Source: CALKWS01 sp051020515
GTDB taxonomy: Bacteria > Actinomycetota > Actinomycetes > Actinomycetales > Beutenbergiaceae
Direction of reading: 5' to 3'
Length of the DNA: 64,000 bases
Assembly: GCF_051020515.1 (NCBI RefSeq)
Contig: NZ_CP194857.1
Location: forward strand, 1,178,001-1,242,000
In this document: piece by piece, positions 48,301 through 55,892 of the stretch
Position numbering within the stretch: position 1 is the first letter of the stretch
How the letters are laid out: every line of letters starts with the position of its first letter
Notes under the pieces: model-generated
Databases searched by the model: none
Told to the model about the DNA's origin: nothing
Seen by the model: only the letters and a program-made list of their open reading frames with translations
Made by a program: the position numbers and the translations under genes

Positions 48301-48795
48301 CACGTACGGCTCGAAGTCCGGCAGATCCACCGGTTCCTGGCTCAGCACGTGCAACTCGGTGGCCTCCGCCGGGGTGTTCGCACCCCGGCGGAGGTGGTAC
48401 AACTTCACCAACGTGACGCTGTTGCCGGTTCCGTCGCTGTAACGCAGCAGGATCCCGCTCCAGGTGGCCCCGCGCCGCAGGTAGTCACTGACTACCTCAC
48501 CGCTCTCCTCATCGGCGTGGCGGCGCCAGGCGCCCCGGATGTAACTGAGGGTGGTGCGATCGGCGCGGCGGGTGGCCCCGTCTGCCGCGGCGGCATTGAA
48601 ACGCAACTTGCCGCGCGGGACCAGCACTGCGGCGATCGCGTCCACCAAGGAGGATTTGCCCGAACCGGAATGCCCGGTCAGCAGATACCCCTTCCGCGGG
48701 ATACCGATGCGGTGGTGGCCATGGAATGTGCCCCAGTTGACCACCTCGAGCCGTTCCAGTCGCCACTGACCGGTGTGGGTGAGGGTCGCGGACAT
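45343..48795 (-). CDS. jetC: JetC, SMC/MukB-like ATPase of the Wadjet system
   Basis: The 1150-residue motor of the anti-plasmid complex, extruding DNA loops. Walker A GHSGSGKSSLVDAIAAVLVP lies near residue 42; long coiled-coil segments run from about 230 to 480 and 620 to 880 (heptads rich in Glu, Arg, Ala); the hinge-like region is between them. The C-terminal head has signature GLSGGQKQKLVVF and Walker B GTVVLDEAFDKAD. Length and order agree with type I JetC. Its ATG shares one base with the jetB stop (TGATG), and its stop overlaps the jetD ATG. Confidence 0.95.
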   Translation of the reverse strand: MSATLTHTGQWRLERLEVVNWGTFHGHHRIGIPRKGYLLTGHSGSGKSSLVDAIAAVLVPRGKLRFNAAAADGATRRADRTTLSYIRGAWRRHADEESGEVVSDYLRRGATWSGILLRYSDGTGNSVTLVKLYHLRRGANTPAEATELHVLSQEPVDLPDFEPYVRGGLEVRRIKSTWPQALVTNRHSVFSARFCRQLGIAGENALVLLHKTQGAKSLDNLDDLFRTFMLDEPPTRALANTAVEQFADLSQAHAHVVEARTQVEVLTPLTEYVADHDQRVAAAQQAEGLRTALAPFRDTWKHALAEEARTQARSRMRSAEHDLQAATAATAEARSDLDLARQVVAERGGSALEMQRLKVEGDELRLAAARTARDQLAGDLAQVGVAMPTSFDEFTELQSTARREADRAKEAEAVRREQAEKLHDEAATLRGRKRAIDTELKALRGVRSNLDARLLAARDLLCRATGLSPSFLPFAGELLQVRGEHAEWTGAIERVLRPLATVLLVPATHRERDTAAVDAHHLGTRLSLESVPAQTESPRPVRTELSLVHRVEVAEGPMAPWLHATLSRSYDYACVDSAGELHEHDRAVTRAGQVKRGRTRYEKDDRSRIDDRSRWVLGFDNAAKVELFLEGLRQVHTELDQINGRLGRLAKEQQVVQARAWVLERLERREWSAMDVPGAEDALARSSARLEELRAGNTDLHAAELEAERAKESVRQAEQAEQVQRDALAHVKAELEAVQKVLAEIEPTPGAVPVAHQEELEHRFHAARTRRTVTYDTIDRVATTVSAELVEERDAAVGAARRAEGAITAIARDFRGRWPALAADLTGDVADRGGYLQILHRLQADRLPEFEDRFFDLLEQQSQRNVVQLANQIRRAPQEIRDRIAPVNASLRRSPFDVDRFLDIKVTDNRSAAAKEFLADLKTITTGSWGARDRADAEAAFEVMSRIMGRLASSEHADRTWQDLCLDTRKHVRFIAREIDEEARVLAVHDSGSGLSGGQKQKLVVFCLAAALRYQLADEGQDLPRFGTVVLDEAFDKADTAFTSMAMDIFREFGFHMILATPLKLLQTLEEYVGGIGLATCTDRKQSTVGVVGFDDVAALAGAPYDRGEGPEENSAPAGEHDRSAGNGRPARPEQDDEYDYGTLPLEMPT

Positions 48796-49511
48796 CAGGT
48801 GAGTTCCTCCTGTGGCGAGTCTTCCGGTTCCGTTGGTGCGTCGTCGTCCCCCTCCTGCCGGGGCCGGGTTCGCTGCGGACCCGTGCCCGCGGCCGGGGAT
48901 GCGTCGTCATCCCTTGTGGCAAGCCGGTCGAACTCGGCCTGGACCGCGGCGACCTCCTCAGCCCCGAAGACCAGGCGCAGCACCGGTGAGATCTCGAAGC
49001 GGCCCTCGGTGCTGGTGCGGGCGAGGATCCCGTAATCGACCAGTTTGCGACGCGAGGAATTGATCCGTTTGGCGAACATCGCCGGGTCGGCGTCGTCGCG
49101 GCCGCGGTACACCTGGAGTTGGTCGGCGATCTCATCGGAACCGACGATGACGCGCTCGCCGCTGCCGGCTTGCAGGAGTTGTTGACGCAGGTGCAGCAGC
49201 ATGGCCGTGTCCAGAAAGGTCATCGGGGCCGAGCGGACCACACGGGGGGCATCGACCTCCTCCGGTTCAGCGTTGCGCACGAACGCGATCTCGGCCTCGG
49301 TGTCGATGATCAGGTCGAGGAACGCGTCGGCCAACCGGGAGCGGATCGGGTACTCATCGCCCAGCAGCGCTGTCCACAGTTGCGGGTGGCGGCGCGCCGA
49401 GAGGTAGGGCCCGCGGAGCAGTTGCACCAGGGTGCGCCTGGAGACCTCGCGCAGGGTGCCGGTGTCCCCGTCCCACAGAGGGCTGGGGGCCGCGGCGGAG
49501 TCGGTGTCCAT
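48795..49511 (-). CDS. jetB: JetB, MukE-like winged-helix subunit (DUF4194)
   Basis: A kite-type accessory subunit, 238 residues. Landmarks are LVQLLRGPYLSARRHPQLW, AFLDLIIDTEAEIAFVRNAE, PMTFLDTAMLLHLRQQLLQA and RINSSRRKLVDYGILARTS. The acidic C-terminal 40 residues are low complexity. ATG 49511 was chosen since the domain starts here; it follows jetA by 91 nt, a longer gap than the other junctions, so it may have an extra ribosome-entry element. Forms part of the JetABC condensin-like complex. Confidence 0.92.
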   Translation of the reverse strand: MDTDSAAAPSPLWDGDTGTLREVSRRTLVQLLRGPYLSARRHPQLWTALLGDEYPIRSRLADAFLDLIIDTEAEIAFVRNAEPEEVDAPRVVRSAPMTFLDTAMLLHLRQQLLQAGSGERVIVGSDEIADQLQVYRGRDDADPAMFAKRINSSRRKLVDYGILARTSTEGRFEISPVLRLVFGAEEVAAVQAEFDRLATRDDDASPAAGTGPQRTRPRQEGDDDAPTEPEDSPQEELT

Positions 49512-49602
49512 CACGCCTGCCAGGGTAAGCCTCGGGTGTGACAGGCGGCCGCGGCCCACCGCCCTCCGGTGCAAGCCTGCCGTCGTGTGCGCTCGGTCGG
49601 CT

Positions 49603-51054
49603 TCACGCCACCGCCGTAGTGAACAGGTACACCGGCACGGTTCCGGTGCGTTCCACACCGGTGGACGAGGTCCACCTCACCAATTCGACCCCGCCCAGGT
49701 CGGTGCCGTGCTGCTCGGCGAGGACGAGGAGTCCGACGACCGAGGCCACCCCTTGCGTAGCAGGCCGGGCGGTGAGAACCTCGCCGATGGTGGACGGGCC
49801 GGCTTCGGCCAGCACCGCCGCGACATTCCCGGTGAGTTCCTTCATGTCGATCTCCGAGGCCCGAGCCAGTTCGCGCAGCGCGGCCACGTCCACCGGCTCG
49901 GCCTCGACGGTGGTGATGTCCTCGGTGACCTCCGAATCGGCCGGGTTGTGCAGACGCAACTCCCCCACCGAACCCATCGGGACCGAGGTCAGGTCCAGGT
50001 CCACACCGACGCGGTGGAAGGGACGGACGTGGTCGCTCAGATCCATCGCGGTGCGCAGAGTCCGGCGCAGCAGCCGGTGGATACGCCGGTCCTCGACCAA
50101 CTCCTGGCTTTGTACGAACCGGCGCAGACTGCGGGAGAACGCAGTCATCACCTGGTGGATCTCCCCGCTGGCATCCTGCAGGCTCGGCAGCATCCTGCGC
50201 AGGCGCCGGGCTTGCCGGGGCGGGATCTCCTCGGCGAAGGGGCGCTCAAGCAGGTCGGTCAGGTGAACTTCCAGTTCGGCGCTGCGTTCGGGGTCGAGGA
50301 TGAGGGAGTAGAAGCCGGTGAAGGTGCGGCCGGCCTCGGAAGCGGCCAGATGATCCACGCCGCGGAAGATGTCCTCCAGTACCGCACCGCGGGAGGACTC
50401 CTGTTCGATGAGTCGCTCGCGCAGTGAACGGTTGAGTTGTTCCATCTCGGTACGTACTCGGGCGAAGTCCGCCGGCAGTTCCTCGGTGAGGGCGAGGATG
50501 TCGCGGGCCCGTTCCAGGGCCCGGTCGGTCTCGAGCACCTCGAAGTCCCCGGCGCCGACGCGTTCAATCTGGGTCTCGAGGCGGTCGCGTTCCTCGCGCA
50601 AGGCCCGCAACCGGGAGGCGGCGTCCGGGTCGGTTTCCACGGCGAGTTCCCGCACCCGCTGCAAGATGGTGGTGAGCCGGGATTCGGTAACGGTCTGACG
50701 CCGATCAGTCAGCTGGGTGACGAAACGGATCGCTGTCAGGGCCCCTTCCGACAGTTCGAAGACCTCCTCGCGCGATGTCTCGGCCGCTCGGCGGATGAGG
50801 TAGCCGGACTCCCGCCAGGAGGCGCAGTACTGCTGGGCGGTCTGGGGAAGGTCGAAGCCGTGATCGCGCAGCACCGCCAGATCCTCATCGACCTTGCTGA
50901 ACAAGACCGGGGCGGGCAGCCGCTTGTCCTCCCCCCCGAGGTGCTCGCCGAGGATCGCGATGGCCACTGCGGCGTGCTGGGCACGCAGCAGCGTCCACCC
51001 TGGATCGTCGGCGCTGAGGCGCTGGGCTGCCAGCGCCGTGCTGAGCGTGCTCAC
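49603..51054 (-). CDS. jetA: JetA, MukF-like kleisin subunit (DUF3375)
   Basis: The kleisin of the Wadjet type I complex, 483 residues. Blocks include LRAQHAAVAIAILGEHLGG, ESGYLIRRAAETSREEVFEL, VTQLTDRRQTVTESRLTTIL and EIPPRQARRLRRMLPSLQDA, with a coiled coil at about 155-245. The GTG start at 51054 has no Shine-Dalgarno. A TACAGT hexamer on the coding strand (51067-51062) ends seven bases before the start, so a leaderless transcript is likely. First gene of jetABCD. Confidence 0.93.
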   Translation of the reverse strand: MSTLSTALAAQRLSADDPGWTLLRAQHAAVAIAILGEHLGGEDKRLPAPVLFSKVDEDLAVLRDHGFDLPQTAQQYCASWRESGYLIRRAAETSREEVFELSEGALTAIRFVTQLTDRRQTVTESRLTTILQRVRELAVETDPDAASRLRALREERDRLETQIERVGAGDFEVLETDRALERARDILALTEELPADFARVRTEMEQLNRSLRERLIEQESSRGAVLEDIFRGVDHLAASEAGRTFTGFYSLILDPERSAELEVHLTDLLERPFAEEIPPRQARRLRRMLPSLQDASGEIHQVMTAFSRSLRRFVQSQELVEDRRIHRLLRRTLRTAMDLSDHVRPFHRVGVDLDLTSVPMGSVGELRLHNPADSEVTEDITTVEAEPVDVAALRELARASEIDMKELTGNVAAVLAEAGPSTIGEVLTARPATQGVASVVGLLVLAEQHGTDLGGVELVRWTSSTGVERTGTVPVYLFTTAVA

Positions 51055-51063
51055 AGAAGCGAC

Positions 51064-51656
51064 TGTACCGATTTCGGTCAGGCCTTCGGCGGGATTATCC
51101 CCGGTGCGCGGGGCGCTGTCCTAGCGGCCCTACTGCGCACCGGGACGCCCCTGACCGGGCGTGAGATTCATCGCCTCGTCAGGGACAACCATAGCCTCGG
51201 GGCAGTGCAGGAGGCGCTGAGGACGCTGACCGAACTCGGGTTGGTCGCTACCGAGCAGTGGGGCGAGCCGGCATCCACACGATCAATCAGGACCACGCCG
51301 CCGTTGGGCCGTTGCGCGCAATCCTCAGTCCGATCGGCATGCTTCGGGAAACCGTCGAGAGCCTGGTTGGTGACGCCGAGGTGTCAATGCTCCTCTTCGG
51401 TTCGGTCGCTCGCGATGAGGCTACGTCTCGTAGCGACGTCGATCTTGCGGTCATCGCACCACCAGGATGGGATCAGCGCGTGGCGCTCGAGGATGCCGTC
51501 CGCGCCCGCCTCGGAATCGACTGCGAGGTCCTGGTCTTCACCCCGAGCGAGTTCGCCGATCTCAGCGCATCTGGCGAACCCGTGGTGATTGACATCCTCA
51601 GGGATGGCATCCCTCTTGTCGGAACAATGCCGAGCGGCGTGCGAGGGAGCGTCTGA
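51064..51656 (+). CDS. Winged-helix plus minimal nucleotidyltransferase (MNT antitoxin-like), frame break near 51258; start unresolved
   Basis: The N-terminal part is a winged helix: RGAVLAALLRTGTPLTGREI, AVQEALRTLTELGLV. One G is missing near 51258; the next frame continues GRAGIHTINQDHAAVGPL and the nucleotidyltransferase core LLFGSVARDEATSRSDVDLA, which has the GSx10DxD catalytic motif. In MNT-HEPN pairs this enzyme AMPylates and silences the HEPN toxin. The stop overlaps the downstream ATG (TGATG). No ATG or GTG opens this frame near 51064; it may use an unusual start or contain another change. Confidence 0.72.
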
Positions 51657-51941
51657 TGGTCACCGCTGGGCAGCGCAATCACGCGAAGGATTGTCTGCGT
51701 AAAGCGCAGGAACATCTCGGCTCCGCAGAAGCCAACTTGGCCGCAGGTCGCCACACTCCTGCCGCTGGCGACGCAACCCCGCGCAGCCTCAGCGGAGAGC
51801 GCGCTGCGCGAATTGGTGTCGGCAAAGATTGACGTGGAGTATGGAACATCGCTCGTGACCGCCGAAGAGGCCAAGCCGCTCGTGCGCCGCGCCGGAACGC
51901 TAGTCGACCTTGCGGTCGCCATCATGCGAGCAGGCGAGTAG
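51656..51941 (+). pseudogene. HEPN-domain toxin-like gene with internal deletion
   Basis: The first frame reads MVTAGQRNHAKDCLRKAQEH then LGSAEANLAAGRHTPAAGDA and then stops. Another frame continues ESALRELVSAKIDVEYGTSL, VTAEEAKPLVRRAGTLVDLA, ending RAGE. The ends match the two terminal helices of HEPN partners of MNT proteins, but the middle 40-50 residues are missing, so it is more than a one-base error. No Rx4-6H catalytic motif is visible in what remains. It is coupled to the MNT gene by a one-base overlap. Confidence 0.6.
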
Positions 51942-51964
51942 TCGCCCCGTATCTCCCCCGAACA

Positions 51965-52343
51965 TCACCAGCTGCCGGCGGCCTCCTGCAGCCATGCCAG
52001 CGCCTGCTGGCGCTGACCGGGCTCGAACAGTTCCACGGTCACGCCCGGGATGAGCGCGCCTCCGGCCTTGGACAGCGCCCGGACCACCCCGCCGTCGGTG
52101 AGCACCGCCACCCGCTCGAACCTGGACAGATCTCCCAGGCGGGAGAGGGCGAGTTTCACGTCCTCCTTCACCCCGCTGGGGCTCAGGCCCTCCATCCGGC
52201 TCAGATCGGCGAGCATCCGTAGGCGCGGATGCTGGTCCAGCGCCGCGTGGATCTGGGGAGAGGTGCTCGTAGTCCTCCTCGGTGACTGTGCCCGAGGCTG
52301 TCACCTCGATCAGGCCCTCGGGCGTGGTGTGCATCTGCATCAT
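51965..52343 (-). CDS. SpoIIAA-like/STAS-type small protein (frame break near 52268)
   Basis: The N-terminus MMQMHTTPEGLIEVTASGTV is followed by TEEDYEHL, after which the frame changes; the next frame gives MLADLSRMEGLSPSGVKED, LSRFERVAVLTDGGVVRALS and ALAWLQEAAGS. This is the DUF3478/SpoIIAA-like family of about 120 residues. A missing C in the run at about 52264-52267 explains the break. GGGAGG precedes ATG 52343. Family function is poorly known (lipid- or membrane-associated STAS-like fold). Confidence 0.75.
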
Positions 52344-52459
52344 GACGGCCTCCCGTCGTCTGGGGTGATCGTCACCCGCCCAGTGGTGGTCATGCCACTG
52401 TCGCCGAACACCGCGGGTGCTGCCAGTGGGGGCGCAGCGCCAACCGCCGAGCAGCGGGG

Positions 52460-55014
52460 TCAGTCGTCGACGATGAGGATGCCGTTGACGGTGAAGGTCG
52501 TGGTGCCGGAGGAGCCGGCGGTCGTGGGCTGCCACGTCTGGGAGCATTCGACGTCGATCACGGCGTGGTCCTCATCGTTCAGGTGGCCGGTGAGCGTGGT
52601 GCCGCGGTCCGGGGGGAAGTAGATGTCATGGCCCGCGGTCACGTGGTGGAACGGCCGGCCGGTGTGGCAGGTCAGCGGCCAGTGCTCGACCTCCGTGTGG
52701 GTGGTTGTCTCCCGTCTGGGGTGGTGGATGACGGTGGTGACGGTCACCGGTAGCCTCCCGTGCAACTGCATACCGCTGTCGTCGACCTCTGCGGTGAGGT
52801 AGCCGCCGTCCTCGGTCTCCCCCCACATCCCACCCAGGGTGGCCTGGCCCTCGAACCGCTGCTCGACCACATGGTCTTCGCACCCTAGGTAGGGAGAGCA
52901 GCGTTCGCTTCGGAACGACCCGTGCACCGACCACAACGACCCCGCGCCCGAGTACCGCGTGACGCCGTCGTCAAGGCTGGGCGGCCGCAGATCGTCCTCG
53001 TCGAACCCGGGTATGGGGGGTAGGGGGGGGGCGCGCCGCCGTCCTCGGTCTGTTCGAGGTGAACCTGGAGGGCACCGTTCCAGTGCACCTCCGCGTGGAT
53101 GGTGACCGGTGTCGCGGTGGGTGGGTCGTCGTACTGACCCTCCATCTCCAGGAGCAGTTCCCCCGCGGGCGGGTCGCAGTGCAGATCGTGGATCCGCTCC
53201 ACGGTGGCCTCACCCGACAGGGCCGCACCGGGGTCGGTGTGCGAGTTGGACACGATGAGCATGAGGATCCCGGCGACGCAGAACTCGCTGCCGTCCGGTG
53301 TGAGGCTGACCGTGCGCCGGCTGTATCTGCCACGCTCGTCGCGCACGATCGCTTCCATCTTGGGCGTGCCCTCGTCCTGAAGTTCGACGGTCACGCGCAC
53401 CCCGGCCGTTTCCTCGCGCGAGCCCTCGGGGTAGACGATGTGGTACTCATACCCCAGTCCGGGGACGCCGGTGTGGTCGATGGTCAGGGCGTCGTCGCCG
53501 AGGTCGTGGTCGGGCATCGGGGGCAGCACGTCATCTGGGAAGTTGGGGTCCAGGTGCACGAACCGGGTACCGATGGGGTTGCCCGCCGGGTTGGCGTTGA
53601 CCATCCGCATCACGAAATCGGGGAACCTGGTCTCGACCGGCACGTACGCGTTGATCGCAGCCAGCACGTCCTCGTGCGCGCCGCCGGTTCCCGACAAGTC
53701 CTGCCAGGTGTTGAAGATGGACTGGGCCCCGGCCGTCTGTTCCATGAACATCGCCCAGAGGGCGGTGGCGTAGGGCTTGTCCGGATGGGTCTCGGCAACC
53801 AGCGAGTCGTCCTCCCTCTGCATCCTGTGCAGGTGCCGCAGGTGCTCATCCCCGAAGTCTCCGGGCAGGTAGTACCGCTCCGCCCAGGTTGCGGTGCCCT
53901 CGATCAACCAGCGTTCATCGAGGTGGTCGTGGTGGGCGAACTGGAGCACGTGGAAGACCTCGTGCACCACCACACGGGCCAACTCCGAATCCGGACCGGT
54001 TCCGTGGTCCTCCAGGACGCCAGCGTCGATCAGGACGTAGCCGCTGGAGGCGGTACGCCCAGCCGGACGGGTCGGGATGGCCAAGCCCCCGGCGCCACTA
54101 TCGATCCTGCTCACCTCGCCTCGGCGTTCCGGGCCGAGCCAGCCCGCATCGAGCAGGTAGATGTCGACCTTGTCATCGGAGTCCGGATGCGGATCATCAG
54201 CGGGCCTGTCCGGCTTCGGGGGGCCCATGCCCTCCGGAACGGGTTTGGTCATTTCCGGCACGGTGCCATCGACGATCCCGATGACGGCCTCCAACGCCTC
54301 CTCGGCTCCCACCGTGCCCGCACCGCGGTCGGCGCAGATCCACACCCGGATCGGGACCTGGTCGCTGGCCCGGGTCTCCCAGTCGCCCGGGCACTGCCGG
54401 CCGGCTGGGTCGTTGTTCTCGGGGGCGTTCACCTGGGTCCACGTCAGCGCAGCCTGCTGCCACCCCCGCGCCTCGGCGCCCTCGGCGCCGGCCTCAGCGT
54501 CTGAGTCCTCGCCGTCCTGGTTGTCGCCGTCGTTCTGGCTGTCGCCTGCCCCGTCCGGGCTGTGGCTGAACGCGCTCTGCGGGTCGGTGGGGCGCAGCAG
54601 ATACGGTCCCACGGCCTCGGCTACCTCGGCAGGCAGGGTGTCCAACTCCCGGACCGCTTGGTTCAGCGCCGCGGAATCGTGGGAGGCGGACTCCCCGCGG
54701 TACTCCCGCGGCAGGCGCGGGTCGTTGAACTGACCCCACACCCGGTACATCAGGCCGGTGGGCTCATCCAGTTGCCCGGCCGCCACGGCGGCCTGAACCA
54801 GGGTGGTCGTGGTGGTGGTTGGCGGTTCGTCGTCCGGCGCGTTTGGGGAAGGCAGCAACCCGTCCTCGTCCTCGACGGGAGCCGCGGTGACCCCCTCATC
54901 CGGGGAAGCGTCCGGTGCCGGGGAGTCGTCCGGTGCCGGGGAGGTGCACCCGGCCGCCACCAGCGCCAGCAGTCCTGCCAGCAACGCCGCGTATCGAAGT
55001 CGCGCGAACCTCAT
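52460..55014 (-). CDS. Large secreted lipoprotein with HEXXH metallopeptidase-like domain (frame break at a G9 run)
   Basis: A signal peptide with lipobox ends at LLALVAAGC (Cys about residue 23), followed by a Ser/Pro/Asp-rich linker with TTTTTT. Residues 350-400 contain VVVHEVFHVLQFAHHD and WLIEGTATWAERYY, a gluzincin-like HExxH plus downstream Glu, so a zinc peptidase is plausible. The frame breaks at the nine-G run 53023-53031; the next frame continues FDEDDLRPPSLDDGVTRYSG and a C-terminal beta-rich region. Joined length is about 850 residues. No exact family recognised. Confidence 0.68.
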
Positions 55015-55892
55015 GATCCCCTTCGGCCAGTTCGTCGAACCTGAACGCTACCGGCGGGCGGTGCTGCTCGGAGGCGGAACCGGGGGGTGAGTATGGGCGG
55101 GCTCAGCGCCGAGGCGGATGGATGCGGAACTGGACCGCCCCAACTATTCACTCGTTGCTTCTTGAACCGTTCCGCCCTGCTCGACAAGGAGCCTCTCCGA
55201 GATCGCGCCGCGAAGAACGCCTTCGAGTCTGCCTCTGACATTGGAACCGAGGCGGCGAGCCACACCGAAGATGCGGGCAGTTTCTCGCAACGCGTCCTCA
55301 CGACTCATGCCGTGCGCACCCCTGACAGCATCAATCATCGCGTTGCGAAGTTCCGGGGCCCAAGAGGATCATCTCTCAGTTCAATATTCTCCTTCAGGCC
55401 AGTGGATACAGGACCGTGTCAACGACCGCTCTCGCGCGAGCGCACAGGCGTACCGAAATTCCCAACGAGGTCGTACACCTTTTGGCGGCGATCGAAACGA
55501 GCGTTCAGGGCCACTCCTAAGAATCGGCCTCAATACGCTAGCGATGCGGATCTGAGGTGGCATTGCCTCGGCGCGTCGCCTGCTTTCGATGCCGTTTCTA
55601 CGGACGCCGCGCCCCGCCGTCTCCCTTGGGTTGGTGCCGGGCTGGAGGTTCGGGTCGGGCGCATGCAGGCAGGTGGTTTCGAGTTCCTCGACGATCGGGG
55701 TCCCGCCGGGGCGGCGTTGACGCGGGGCCGCTCGGCCCAGTCCGCACCAACGGTTCCGGCCACATCCGGTGTGCCCCGGTAGCTGCGGATTGACAAGGCG
55801 GCGCGACAGGTCTAGGTCAAGTTCACCTTCCGGACTGATCGCGATGGATCAGCACATGCGGATGAGTTACCACCTAGTGCGATCATGGGGTG
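55015..55892. other. 878-bp low-coding stretch with a decayed gene fragment
   Basis: Between the lipoprotein and the oxidoreductase. GC content falls visibly in 55150-55560. Frames on both strands are open, but none has the third-position bias of neighbouring genes. Only the fragment at 55144-55370 looks protein-like. The rest (55560-55800) is G/C-rich without recognisable domains. Confidence 0.45.
55144..55370 (-). pseudogene. C-terminal fragment of an unidentified protein
   Basis: A minus-strand frame reads APELRNAMIDAVRGAHGMSR, EDALRETARIFGVARRLGSN and VRGRLEGVLRGAISERLLVE before its stop. The helical pattern with RETARxxGxxRxGSxxRxR resembles the extreme C-termini of large DUF3320-type helicase or restriction-associated proteins; that match is from memory and weak. 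An in-frame stop lies just upstream and no start is visible. Base composition is lower in GC than the neighbourhood, as expected of an acquired remnant. Confidence 0.35.

Noticed and set aside
43991..51054. Calling the jet operon a new SMC-based defence system
   Set aside because: All four subunits match the described Wadjet type I components in order and motifs, so it is an instance of a known system.
55087..55782. A 231-codon plus-strand frame in the decayed stretch
   Set aside because: No start context, no codon bias like its neighbours and no recognisable domain; it overlaps a more protein-like minus-strand fragment.
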